This document shows, one piece after another, positions 44,292-53,617 of a DNA stretch of 64,000 nt (position 1 is the first letter of the stretch; every line of letters starts with the position of its first letter). The position numbers and the translations under genes were made by a program. The notes beneath the pieces are model-generated. The model was given only the letters and a program-made list of their open reading frames with translations. It was not told the origin of the DNA and did not search any database. Source of the stretch: Actinotalea endophytica (GTDB taxonomy: Bacteria > Actinomycetota > Actinomycetes > Actinomycetales > Cellulomonadaceae); contig NZ_JAOVZU010000005.1 of the NCBI RefSeq assembly GCF_025717005.1, positions 248,001-312,000 on the forward strand, written 5' to 3'.

Positions 44292-47200
44292 ATGGTTGCC
44301 GAGTCAGTGCTGTGGACGGTCCTGCCGGACGGACGCCGTGACGACCGCCTGCGCGCCACGGTCCTGGTGTCCCCTCGCCTCACCCCGGACCCCGGTCAGT
44401 CCTTCCAGTCCGTGCGCGCCTTCCCGGCGTTCACCGACTGGCCGCAGACCCTGTCCAGGCTGGCCTGGCAGGTCGAGGTGGACGGCGTCGGCATCTTCCC
44501 GGCCGAGCGCGTCGACCCGGTCGCGCCGCCCTCGTCCGACACCTGGCACCTCGTGTTCGGCGACGCGGTCGGGGTCGAGGGGCACGAGTTCGTCGACCGC
44601 TCCGAGCGGACGATGCGCAGCTTCCCCGCCGCCGAGCTCGCGCAGGACGTGCTGAGCACCTACGCCCAGGTCGCCGCGCAGCACCCCTGGGCCTTCCCGC
44701 CCGCGTCCACCGGGCCGATCGCGACGCTCGCCGACGACGTCGGCGACCTGGGCCGCCAGCTCGACGGACCGGACTCGCCGTACCGGCAGCTCGACGCCTT
44801 CTTCGTCGACGTGAGCAACGTCATCGAGGGCCGCAGGGGCCGGTACCTGGTCCGCAGCGCGGTGCCCGGGCCGCTGCGCCGCCGGCTGAACTACCTGCAG
44901 GCGTACCGGTTCTACGACCGGTTCAGCCACGGTCGCCGAGTGCGGACCTCGCCGGCGATGCTCGACGAGCACGCGGTGACACCCGCCCCGTCGGCGCCGC
45001 ACTACGACTTCCACGCCTACGTCGCTGCGCTCGGGGACTACCCCACCTTGATGCGGATGCTCGGGCTCGCCGTCGACCTGGTGCTGCCGGACGACCTGCC
45101 GGACGGCCCACAGCGGATGCGCCTGGTGCTCGAAGGAGACCCCGAGCCGTGGATGACCGAGCCCCAGGCCGCGCCCTGGCTCAACTACCTCCTCGACGGG
45201 AAGTACTTCGTCCCGCGCTCGCGCAAGGGCGAGGGCGACCTCGACCGGGGTCAGCTCCGGCTCAACGTCCACGACTGGTTCGAGGTGCACCAGATCGACA
45301 TCGACGGGTCGGTCCTCAAGGCCGCCCACCTCGCGGCGACGGTCGGCACCCTGAAGGACCACCTGGCGACCACCCAGCCGTCGATCTCGGACGACGAGAC
45401 GACGCTGCCGGCCCTGCGATCCGCCGGGTTCACGATCGTCCGGGTGGACCGCGCCGCCCAGGTCGTCGAGCAGCTCGACCACTCGCTCGCGAACGACACC
45501 CTGACCAAGGCGGGCCAGCCCGCGGATCTCTTCGCCGAGGACGTCGTCCGCGGGTACCGGGTCGATGCCGGGTCCGACGGTCGGTTCCGGCCGCTCTACG
45601 CCAGGACCGGCACCTACCGCGTGCAGACCGCCCACGGCGACGAGCCCCTCGACATCCCGCCGGACGAGGGGTACGTCAAGGCCGCGTCGACCACCGAGGT
45701 CCCGGACGACGACTCCGAGCTCTACCTGCACGAGGCGCTGTTCTCCTGGGGCGGCTGGAGCCAGGTCGTGCAGCGCCCCGGCGGCCGGGTCAACCCCGAC
45801 GAGGACCTCGAGCAACCACCCACGGACCTCGCCACCGACGCGGACCTTCCCCTCGTCACGTCGTTCGAGGCCACGCCCGGGACCCTGCCGCGGCTGCGCT
45901 ACGGCACCGAGTACCGGTTCCGCGCGCGCCTGGTCGACCTCGCCGGCAACAGCATCGAGCCCGGGCTCGCCGACGACGGGCATGCCAGCGCGCCCCAGCG
46001 GTTCTACCGCTGGGAGCCGGTGTCCTCACCGGCCGTGCTGCCCCGGCTCCCCTACTCCGAGGGCGAGTCGCAGCTGCGCATGGTGATCCGCAGCACGGCC
46101 GGGATCCCGGTCGCCGACTACGTCGCCCTGCCGAGGGTCCAGGAGGCGGCCGGCTACCAGGCCACGAACGATCGCTGGCTCGCCGCCCCGAAGACGTCGC
46201 AGCAGATGGCGGAGCAGCACGGCGTGTTCGACGCCGCGATCGGGGACGGCTCGAGCCAGGCCGCCCGGGACGAGGCCTTCGCCGTCGCGTCCCGCGAGGC
46301 CGGTGCGCTCCCCGACGTCGTGCCGCAGGCCGAGCTCGAGCTGCCGTACCTGCCGGACGTGTCCAGCCGCGGTGCGAGCCTCACCACGCTGCCGGCAGGC
46401 CCGGCGCAGACCTGGCTCCAGCCGTGGCCCGTCGAGGGCGAGGGCGCCTGGTGGGACCGCCAGCCGTTCCTGCTCCGGATCCACGACGGGCCCGCGCCCG
46501 CGCCGGTCTCGCCGGGCGGGACGCCCCAGTCGCCGCAGTGGGACCCCACGGCGCGCGTCCTGAACGTCCACCTGCCGCAGGCCGAGGTGGTCCGGGTCAG
46601 CCTCAGCTCGTACCTGGACGACACCGACCTGGACATCCAGGGCGTGTGGAGCCTGGTCGAGAACGTCATGGACGCGAACGACCGCGGCCAGGCCCTCCAG
46701 GGACGGATGTGGCTGACCACCCCGCCGGTGACCCTCACCCTCGTGCACGCCGTGGAGAAGCCGCTGACCGACCCCCAGGTCGCGGTGCCGCCGGCCGGCA
46801 TGGTCCGCGACGCCGGTGAGACGCTCTGCGTCCTCGACGGCGCGATCGACAACCACGCCAAGAGCACCGGACGGCTCGACGTCGACGCCGTGTGGCACGA
46901 GCAGGTCGACGACCTCGCGATGGACGCGCCCCTGGACGGCGTCGACGGACGGGGGCTGCGCAGCGCGCACGCGCACGTGGGCGACCTGAACCTCGAGCCC
47001 GACGAGAACCACTGCCGCACCGGCCGCGACGACGCTCCGGCCGGCGGTGGCCAGGGGCCGGTCCACCGTCTGCGCCACGAGCTCGGCGACACCAAGCACC
47101 GGCTGGTCGACTACACCGCGACCGCGACCACCCGGTTCCGCGAGTACTTCCCGCCCGCGATCGTCGACGGCGTCGACGGGACGGGTGCGTCGCTGGTGAC

Positions 47201-48575
47201 CCGTGCGGGGCCCGCCGTGTCCCGGCACGTGCCGTCCTCGCGGCGCCCGGAGCCGCCGGAGGTCGCCTACGTCGTGCCGACCTTCGACTGGCGCACCGAG
47301 GAGCTGCCCCCGGCGCTGGCCCTGCCCGGGCACCGGCCGCTGCCGCGCCCGCTGAGCCGCACCCGGGTCGGCGGGCTGCGCGTCTACCTGCGCAGGCCGT
47401 GGTTCTCCTCCGGCGACGGCGAGCTGCTCGGGGTCGTGATCGCCGACCAGCCGTGGTTCACCTGGCCGCTGGACCTGGCCGCCGGGATGACCGTGCCGCT
47501 CACGGCCCGCAAGGCCGCCGACCTCGCCGCGGCCGGTGTCGTCCGTCGCGCCGCGGGGCGGCGTGGCGTGACGACCGCGGCACGCGGTCTGCCCGGCTCC
47601 GAGGAGCTGCTCGCGACGGTCGGCCTCGGCGACGTCGACGTGTCCCCCGACCTCGCCCGGGCGACCTTCGGCCGGGCCGCCGCCAACCTCGACCTGGTCG
47701 GCGACCTGGTCTGGGGCTTCCTGCACCTCGGGCCCGACCCCGACACGCTCGTGACCCGCTGGGGAGCGGACCCGATCCGCGACTCGGCACCCGTCGCCCA
47801 CGGCCCGTACATCCACCAGATGCCGCTCCGCACGGCCGTCGGCACGGGGCTCGCCCTGGCCGAGACCGCGAACGACACGGTGACGGTGGTCGGCCACACG
47901 CCCCGGTTCGACCCGGACCGTGGCTTGTGGTTCTGCGACATCCAGCTGGACGCCGGCAGCTCCTACCTGCCGTTCGTCCGGCTCGGTCTGTGCCGGTACC
48001 AGCCGCACTCGATCGACGGCGCGGAGATCTCCCGGGTGCGCACCACGGACTTCATCCAGCTGGTCCCCCCGCGCACCGCGACGTTCAGCACGCAGGCCGG
48101 CTCGGTGCACGTCGAGGTCCACGGACCTGCGGGCCTGACCTGGGCGGCCGAGCGGATCACCGGTCCGCACCCCAGTGGCCCCGGCGTCCTGGAGAGCCAC
48201 CGCCTCAGTGCCCGGGTGCAGGTCCTGGGCTCCGGGTCCGACCCCGATCTCGGCTGGCAGGACACCGGCGCCGAGGTGGAGCTCGTGCCGACCCAGGCCG
48301 CGAGCCTCGCCGACGTGCACTGGACCGGTGTGGTCCCGGTGCCCGACGGCCGGGCCGGGCAGCGCCGCCGGATCATGGTTCGCGAGGTCGAGCTGCAGTG
48401 GGCCGACGACGACACCGACGAACCGCTCGGCCACACCCGGTCGCGCTCGCCCTCGATGCTCCACCTGGCACCGCCCGCCGGGTTGACGACCCTGCGCGAG
48501 CGCCTGGTCTACGCCGACTCCTTCGACCTGCCGACCGTGCAACGGAGCATCGGCCTCACCCGACGGATCGGGTGA
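44292..48575 (+). CDS. Unrecognised 1427-aa protein with Ig/Fn3-like segments
   Basis: I cannot assign this protein. The ATG follows AAGGAGCAG, which overlaps the end of the upstream gene. No signal peptide or transmembrane helix is seen. It is rich in Trp, Pro, Asp and Arg and largely beta-like. A segment near residue 540 (LRYGTEYRFRARLVDLAGNS) looks like an Ig/fibronectin-type strand pair, and another (VVRVSLSSYLDDTDLDIQGV) lies near residue 770. Segments with PWFSSGDGELLGVVI and CDIQLDAGSSYLPFVRLGL suggest further beta domains. Its 3' end overlaps the convergent regulator gene by 20 bp. A structural or binding role with the 734- and 1280-aa proteins is inferred from adjacency only. Confidence 0.78.
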   Translation: MVAESVLWTVLPDGRRDDRLRATVLVSPRLTPDPGQSFQSVRAFPAFTDWPQTLSRLAWQVEVDGVGIFPAERVDPVAPPSSDTWHLVFGDAVGVEGHEFVDRSERTMRSFPAAELAQDVLSTYAQVAAQHPWAFPPASTGPIATLADDVGDLGRQLDGPDSPYRQLDAFFVDVSNVIEGRRGRYLVRSAVPGPLRRRLNYLQAYRFYDRFSHGRRVRTSPAMLDEHAVTPAPSAPHYDFHAYVAALGDYPTLMRMLGLAVDLVLPDDLPDGPQRMRLVLEGDPEPWMTEPQAAPWLNYLLDGKYFVPRSRKGEGDLDRGQLRLNVHDWFEVHQIDIDGSVLKAAHLAATVGTLKDHLATTQPSISDDETTLPALRSAGFTIVRVDRAAQVVEQLDHSLANDTLTKAGQPADLFAEDVVRGYRVDAGSDGRFRPLYARTGTYRVQTAHGDEPLDIPPDEGYVKAASTTEVPDDDSELYLHEALFSWGGWSQVVQRPGGRVNPDEDLEQPPTDLATDADLPLVTSFEATPGTLPRLRYGTEYRFRARLVDLAGNSIEPGLADDGHASAPQRFYRWEPVSSPAVLPRLPYSEGESQLRMVIRSTAGIPVADYVALPRVQEAAGYQATNDRWLAAPKTSQQMAEQHGVFDAAIGDGSSQAARDEAFAVASREAGALPDVVPQAELELPYLPDVSSRGASLTTLPAGPAQTWLQPWPVEGEGAWWDRQPFLLRIHDGPAPAPVSPGGTPQSPQWDPTARVLNVHLPQAEVVRVSLSSYLDDTDLDIQGVWSLVENVMDANDRGQALQGRMWLTTPPVTLTLVHAVEKPLTDPQVAVPPAGMVRDAGETLCVLDGAIDNHAKSTGRLDVDAVWHEQVDDLAMDAPLDGVDGRGLRSAHAHVGDLNLEPDENHCRTGRDDAPAGGGQGPVHRLRHELGDTKHRLVDYTATATTRFREYFPPAIVDGVDGTGASLVTRAGPAVSRHVPSSRRPEPPEVAYVVPTFDWRTEELPPALALPGHRPLPRPLSRTRVGGLRVYLRRPWFSSGDGELLGVVIADQPWFTWPLDLAAGMTVPLTARKAADLAAAGVVRRAAGRRGVTTAARGLPGSEELLATVGLGDVDVSPDLARATFGRAAANLDLVGDLVWGFLHLGPDPDTLVTRWGADPIRDSAPVAHGPYIHQMPLRTAVGTGLALAETANDTVTVVGHTPRFDPDRGLWFCDIQLDAGSSYLPFVRLGLCRYQPHSIDGAEISRVRTTDFIQLVPPRTATFSTQAGSVHVEVHGPAGLTWAAERITGPHPSGPGVLESHRLSARVQVLGSGSDPDLGWQDTGAEVELVPTQAASLADVHWTGVVPVPDGRAGQRRRIMVREVELQWADDDTDEPLGHTRSRSPSMLHLAPPAGLTTLRERLVYADSFDLPTVQRSIGLTRRIG

Positions 48576-50900
48576 GCATCGCTCCGGCGCGCTCCCGGAC
48601 CGCGCGCTCGGCGGGCGGCACGGGAGCTCCGATCACGGCCCGAACCCGCTCGGCCTCGACCAGACGCGACGCCGCGACGGCGACGTCGCCCCGGAGCGCC
48701 GCCAGCAGGCCGAGCTCCTCGAGCGCGCTCGCCTCGCGCCACCGGTCCCCCAGGCGCCGGTGCTCGGCGAGAGCCACCTCCTGCAGCCGGGCCGAGCGAT
48801 CCAGGTCGCCGCGCTCCCGGGCCACGACACCACGCTGGTTCAGCGTCCAGGCCATGCCCTCCGGGAACAGGTGCTGCTCGCTCAGCTCGTAGCCGCGGGC
48901 CAGCAGGGCGTCGGCCTCCTCGAGACGCCCGCTGAGCCGCGCGATCACGCCCGTGTTGATCGCCGACCAGATCGCCGGCTCACCGGGCGGGATGCGATCC
49001 ACCAGAGCCACGGCCTGCGCGGCGAACCGCGCCGCCAGAGCCAGGTCGCCGGACAGCCATGCGGCCAGCGACAGGCCGGTGAGCTGCCCGCACTCGGCCC
49101 GGACGTCGTCCGCCGCACGGGCGAGGTGGAGCGCGTCCTCGTGGCGCCGTCGCGCGTCCTGGTAGCGACCCCGCTCGCGGGCGATGCTGCCGAGCCGGCC
49201 GAGCGCCCAGCACTGACCGGCGGTGTCGCCCAGGTCGCGCGACAGGGCCAGGCACTCCTCGACCTGGTCGGTCGCGACGGCGTAGTCGCACTGCAGGAAG
49301 GCCAGCGTGCCCGACGCCTGCAACGCGCGAGCCCGCAGGGCCGCGCGCACGGCGCCGGAGGACGCAGCCTGCGGCGCGGCCGCGAGGGCAAGCGCCGTCC
49401 AGGCGCGCCCCTGCGCATACCGGCCGCGCAGGTAGCACCACTCCCACGCGCCCCCCACGATGCGCAGCGCGAGGTCGGGGTCGTGCCCGACCGCCCAGTG
49501 CACGGCACGGTCGAGGTCCTCGACGTGGTCGTCGAGGACCTCGAACGGGCCCCGCCGGGGTCGGCGCGCCCCCCGCACGGGTCGTCGCCGGCGCCGGCGC
49601 CGAGCCGCTCGACGAGGTCGGCCACCCACGCCGCGTGCCTCGCGTGGACGGCGTCCGCGTCGTCCCGCTCGGCCAGGTGGCGGGCCGCGACGTCACGCAC
49701 GAGTCGCAGCATCCGGAAGCGGGCCGTGCCGTGGGCGTCGGCCGCCCGCACCACCAGAGAGGTGGCGAGCAGAGCGGACAGGTTGTCCAGCGTCTCGGCC
49801 GGGTCGCGCGCCGAGACGGCCTCGACGTCGTGGGGGCCGAAGGAGCCGGCGAGCACCGAGAGCGTCGCGAACATCTCCCGCTGAGCAGGTCGTAGCGCCC
49901 GGTCGCTCCAGCCCACCACCGCCCCGAGGAGGTCGTCGCCGACCTCGTGGCCCGGCGCGCCGGGCCCGTCCGAGGTCTCGGCGAGGCTCTGCTCCACCGC
50001 GTCGGCCAGCTCGGTCAGACCCAGGACGTCCGAGCGCGCCGCGACGAGCTCGACCGCGAGCGGGAGGCCGTCCACGCGACGACAGATCCGCTCGACCGCG
50101 CGGACGTCCGCAGTGCTCAGCGGGAGGTCCGCCGGCCGGGTCGCCGCGCGCAGGAACAGCGCGCTCGCCGGGGCGGCGACGAGCCCCGCGACGTCGTGCT
50201 CGCCGTCCGGCAGGGCGAGCGGCGGGAGCGGGAACGACATCTCCCCGTGCTGCTGCAGCCGAACCCGCGACGTGACCAGCACCTGGACGCCGGGCGCCCA
50301 GTCACCCAGGGCACGGACCAGCTCCCGCGAGCGGTCCAGCAGGCGCTCCGCGCCATCGAGCAGCAGCAGCGCGTCCCGGTCGGCGAGCCGGCGCACGATC
50401 GCGTCGAGCGTGGTCGCCCCGGGCGCGCCCACCGTGTCACCCACCGTGGTGAACCACGCACCGGCTCGCCGGACCGCGCCCACAGGTACCCAGATCACCC
50501 CGTCGGCGTGCCGGCCCGCGAGCTCCTGCGCGACGGCGACGGCGAGACGCGTCTTGCCCACACCGCCGGGTCCGGTCACCGTGACGACGCCGACGCCCTG
50601 CGTCAGCAGGCCGCCGACGGTCCGCAGCGCGGCGTCGCGGCCGAGGAGCGGGCCCGGCCAGCTGGGCAGCGGCTGCACGCCGTGCCCTACGGAAGCGGCG
50701 CGCAGCAAGGTGTGGCGGTCCAGGTCCTCGAGCGACATCGCGTCCGCGAGCTGTCGGAGCGTCGATACCCGCGGCGAGCGGCGACCGCGCTCGAGCAGCG
50801 AGACCGCCTCGACGCTGAGCCCCGCCAGCTTCGCCAGGTCCACCTGGGTGAGGCCGCGCGCACGACGCACCAGACGAAGCTCGTCCCCGAAGACGGTCAT
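48556..50900 (-). pseudogene. XRE-STAND-TPR transcriptional regulator with apparent 1-base frameshift
   Basis: The N-terminal part (ATG 50900) encodes an XRE helix-turn-helix (LRLVRRARGLTQVDLAKLAG), an NB-ARC/STAND ATPase with Walker A TGPGGVGKT and Walker B LLLLDGAERL, and a winged-helix-like region. It runs out of sense after GAGAGDDPCGG. The matching C-terminal part, FEVLDDHVEDLDRAVHW followed by TPR helices (GRYAQGRAWTALALAA, ARERGRYQDARRRHEDAL), is in another frame and stops at 48556. The 2345-nt span is one base short of a multiple of three; restoring one base between about 49545 and 49578, a region with a six-C run at 49569-49574, would give a continuous 781-residue protein. This is a true mutation, an assembly error or, less likely, programmed frameshifting. 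It faces the large-protein genes and might control them. Confidence 0.8.
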
Positions 50901-50979
50901 GCCGACTCCCGTGGTTCTCGGAGGTCGTGCGCGGCCCTTCCACTGTAGCCAGGGCCCGGATCGTCGCCAGGTGCGCGAA

Positions 50980-51004
50980 CGGCCCGGCCGAGGTGGCCGG
51001 GCCG
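50980..51004. repeat. Perfect hairpin upstream of the STAND regulator
   Basis: CGGCCCGGCC and GGCCGGGCCG with the loop GAGGT, about 80 bases upstream of the regulator start. It could lie in the 5' leader of that gene or be a remnant terminator. Confidence 0.4.
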
Positions 51005-51198
51005 TCGAGTCGACATCATCGCCCCCGCCCGCTCCCCCGTTTGCCCTTCTCGGGGAGCCTGAACCACGACCGGCCTGTTGGTCGCCGTCAGGGACGAGCC
51101 ACCCGCCCGGGTCCGGTGCCCATGCCTTCAGGCCCGCGACTCGAACGGGACGCAGCGCCTGGGCGGGATGTCGTGACCGCTCGGCAGCGTCCTGCGCA

Positions 51199-51233
51199 TG
51201 TGAACGGTAGCGCGTCGCGCCATCCCGTTCACA
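51199..51233. promoter_or_regulatory. Candidate operator of the Gfo/Idh/MocA gene
   Basis: TGTGAACGG (51199-51207) and CCGTTCACA (51225-51233) form a perfect 9-bp inverted repeat with a 17-bp spacer. The right arm overlaps the small palindrome TTCACAGTGAA (51228-51238). It lies 87 bp before the start codon. Confidence 0.45.
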
Positions 51234-51319
51234 GTGAATATCGGCAACAACTCGGCGAACTTGAGCATTCCCGCCGGCGAACGGCACGCGACGCACGGAC
51301 CTGCGGCACAGTGGGTGAC

Positions 51320-52345
51320 ATGCCCGAGTTCCGGCCGAGCGCCGCCCCCCGCACACCACCGACCGCACCGGTCCTCAAGGTCGCCGTCGTCGGCACGGGC
51401 GGCTGGGGCGAGCAGCACGCCCGCGTGTTCACCGACCGGACCGACACCGAGCTGGTCGGTGTGGTCGGCCGCGACCCCGACCGGACGGCCGCCCGGGCCG
51501 CGGCCTACCGCACGACGCCGTTCACCGACGTCGACGCCATGCTCGAGGCGACCTCGCCCGACCTGGTCACGGTGTGCCTGCCGAACGAGGCCCACTTCGC
51601 CCCCACGTTGCACCTCGTCGAGCGGGGCGTGCCACTGCTCGTCGAGAAGCCGCTCGTGTTCGACCTGGCCGAGGCCGACGCGCTGGTCTCCGCCGCCGGC
51701 CGGCGCGGCCTCTTCTTCGCGATCGACCTCAACCACCGCTACGCGGAGCCGGTGCGGCGGCTCAAGGAGGCGATCGACGCGGGCCGGCTCGGCGACCTCG
51801 TGTTCGCGACCTGGCGGTTCGGCGGCGAACCCAACCTCGGCGGGTCCCGCCACGCGAACCTCATCGAGACGCAGGTGCACGGCCTCGACATGCTCGAGCA
51901 CCTGTGCGGGCCGATCGCCTCGGTCATGTCCCAGCCGTACGACCGCTCCCACCCCGGCACCGTCACGACCCTCGCAGTTGCCCTGGAGTTCGCCTCCGGG
52001 GCCGTCGGGACGCTGCTCGGCACCTACGACTCGTCGTACGCCTACCCGGGCACCCACCTGCTCGAGGTGAACGGCACGCAGGGTCGCGGGCTCGTCGAGG
52101 ACACCGTCCGCCGGCTGACGCTCTCCCGCGCCGGTGACGACGTGGCCGAGGTCTGGCAGGCCGGGTACTTCGACGACGAGGCGCGCAACTTCCACGGCAC
52201 GTTCGACCGTTACGTCGACGACCTGCTGCGCGCGCTGCGCGCCGGAGGACCGCCTCCGGTGCCCGCGTCGGCGGGGCGCCGCGCGCTGCAGGTCGCGCAC
52301 GCCATCATCCGCTCGGGCGACGAGGGGATCCGCGTCGAGGTCTGA
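51320..52345 (+). CDS. Gfo/Idh/MocA family oxidoreductase
   Basis: A 341-residue NAD(P)-dependent oxidoreductase. The N-terminal Rossmann fold has VAVVGTGGWGEQHARVF (GxGxxG), the cofactor-binding VEKPLVFDLAEAD (the EKP motif with catalytic Lys), and the C-terminal sheet domain begins FATWRFGGEPNLGGS with LIETQVHGLDMLEHLCGP, which includes the usual acidic and His residues. The family oxidises or reduces sugars, inositols and related polyols. It is monocistronic, with an inverted repeat upstream that could bind a LacI or GntR-type regulator. Substrate unknown. Confidence 0.9.
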   Translation: MPEFRPSAAPRTPPTAPVLKVAVVGTGGWGEQHARVFTDRTDTELVGVVGRDPDRTAARAAAYRTTPFTDVDAMLEATSPDLVTVCLPNEAHFAPTLHLVERGVPLLVEKPLVFDLAEADALVSAAGRRGLFFAIDLNHRYAEPVRRLKEAIDAGRLGDLVFATWRFGGEPNLGGSRHANLIETQVHGLDMLEHLCGPIASVMSQPYDRSHPGTVTTLAVALEFASGAVGTLLGTYDSSYAYPGTHLLEVNGTQGRGLVEDTVRRLTLSRAGDDVAEVWQAGYFDDEARNFHGTFDRYVDDLLRALRAGGPPPVPASAGRRALQVAHAIIRSGDEGIRVEV

Positions 52346-52406
52346 GGCCCCGCACGGCGGCGGGTGTGCACCGGCGGCGGGTCGTCGGCGCCTCGCGCAG
52401 CGGGCG

Positions 52407-53069
52407 CTACCGCGCGCCGGCCCCCGCGGTGACCGGCGCTCCGAGGGCCGCGCTGCTACGCCCGGCGAGTCGTGCACAGACCGCGACCGCGTCCTCGAGC
52501 ACTCCGAGGAGCGCATCCGCGCCGCCCGCTGCCAGCGCCCCGACGGCGTGATCCACCGCGGTCCGCGCCAGGTCACGGCTGCCGAACCGGGTCACGGTCA
52601 GCTCCGCGGTGAACTGCTCGGCCCACGCGGCAGCATCGGGGATGCGAGCCAGTGTCGCGGCTGTCGACGGCCGCAGTGCGCCCGGTGACCGTCCGTCCCT
52701 GCTCGCCAGGGCCCGGTCCAACGTCAGCAGACCGGCAGCGAGCGCACGGGTCAGGTCCTCGTCCGCGGCCTCCGGGGCCGCACGGCGCACGGCGACGAGC
52801 GCGATCTCCAGGTCCCAGCGCGGGTCGGTCGAGGTGAGCCCGATGACGTCCGGGATCAACGGCACGAGGCGTTGACGCTGCAGGTCGCCGACCCGGTCGT
52901 TGACCGAGCGCGCCAGGTGTGCGAGCAGCGGGTGGGTGCACGAGGGGTGGTCGCTCCAGCGCTCCCCTGCGAGCAGGCTGGCCCACTCCATGAAGCAGCC
53001 GCCGTCCGTCCTGCGACGATGCGCCCCGGGCGCCAGCACCGGCAGCGAGTCGGGCACGGTTGTGGTCAT
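52407..53069 (-). CDS. Conserved hypothetical actinobacterial protein (CFMEWASL motif)
   Basis: A 220-residue soluble protein. The ATG at 53069 follows AGGAGG. The N-terminal segment GGCFMEWASLLAGERWSDHP, then CTHPLLAHLARSVNDRV, forms a conserved-looking core, followed by alanine-rich helices typical of all-alpha proteins (ARTAVDHAVGALAAGGADALL). No catalytic motif is visible. The Cys and His residues in the first 60 positions (CFMEW, HPSCTHP) might bind metal. It stands alone, before the OsmC-like gene on the same strand. I do not recognise a function. Confidence 0.7.
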   Translation of the reverse strand: MTTTVPDSLPVLAPGAHRRRTDGGCFMEWASLLAGERWSDHPSCTHPLLAHLARSVNDRVGDLQRQRLVPLIPDVIGLTSTDPRWDLEIALVAVRRAAPEAADEDLTRALAAGLLTLDRALASRDGRSPGALRPSTAATLARIPDAAAWAEQFTAELTVTRFGSRDLARTAVDHAVGALAAGGADALLGVLEDAVAVCARLAGRSSAALGAPVTAGAGAR

Positions 53070-53160
53070 GCCGACCTCCTCGGGTGAGGCCGTCAGTGTG
53101 CGCCCGCTGCGGGAGGTCGGCAACAGGAGCACAGCGCCGAGGCCGCCGCGACCGCAACCG

Positions 53161-53571
53161 TCAGGCGAGCCGCATCACGACCGGTGTCGCGGCCTCGAGG
53201 GTGCCGGAGACCGTGCAGGACCGGTCGTGGGTCACGGTGACGGCACGCGGCAGCACGGCACGCGCACGGTCGGCACCCGCCCCCTCGCCGAACGCGACGT
53301 CGAAGGTGACCACGACGTCCTCGAGGCGGTTGCCGCCCTCGGTGTGCTTCTCGGCGTCGACCCGCACCGTGAACCGCTCGGGCTCGGCGTGCCGGCTCGT
53401 GGCGTGGTCGACGTCCACCGCCGCGCAACCGGCGAGCGCGGCGAGCAGCATCTCGATCGGGGTGAAGCCCTCGGCGCCGAACGTCACCTCCGCACCCTTC
53501 GCGTTGCGGGCCGTGTAGACGCCCTGGCTGTCGCGGGTCACGCTCAGGCTGCGGTGGGACATGGGCGGCAT
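53161..53571 (-). CDS. OsmC-like peroxiredoxin
   Basis: A 136-residue OsmC/Ohr-family protein. The two redox cysteines of the family are in AALAGCAAVDV and HDRSCTVSGT, preceded by the typical GFTPIEMLLAALAGC helix. Such proteins reduce organic hydroperoxides or handle reactive sulfur species in the cytoplasm as domain-swapped dimers. The start is uncertain: ATG 53571 or the in-frame ATG 53562, neither with a strong ribosome site. It lies between the TrkH gene and the CFMEWASL protein on the same strand. Persulfide-related genes lie about 4 kb away, which may or may not be related. Confidence 0.85.
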   Translation of the reverse strand: MPPMSHRSLSVTRDSQGVYTARNAKGAEVTFGAEGFTPIEMLLAALAGCAAVDVDHATSRHAEPERFTVRVDAEKHTEGGNRLEDVVVTFDVAFGEGAGADRARAVLPRAVTVTHDRSCTVSGTLEAATPVVMRLA

Positions 53572-53617
53572 CGTGACACGACCGCCCCGCTGCGCGTCGG
53601 GCGCGCCCGGACGGCGG

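Larger units (their letters stand above)
50901..51319. other. 419-bp intergenic region between regulator and oxidoreductase
   Basis: This is the only gene-free stretch over 300 bp. It holds a 10-bp hairpin (50980-51004), a 9-bp inverted repeat (51199-51233) near the oxidoreductase start, and no reading frame with credible codon pattern. Both flanking genes are transcribed away from it, so it should contain two promoters. Confidence 0.6.

Noticed and set aside
38060-44383. A 2107-codon open frame on the minus strand opposite the giant genes
   Set aside because: It is the mirror of high-GC third-position bias in the real + strand genes; its product is low-complexity Arg/Gly/Val/Glu sequence with no domain or ribosome site.
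49545-49578. Programmed ribosomal frameshifting in the regulator gene
   Set aside because: The six-base homopolymer is a weak slippery candidate and no downstream stimulatory structure was identified; mutation or sequencing error is simpler.
52355-52382. 11-bp direct repeat CGGCGGCGGGT after the oxidoreductase gene
   Set aside because: Only two copies in GC-rich DNA; likely chance, no link to an attachment site or mobile element.
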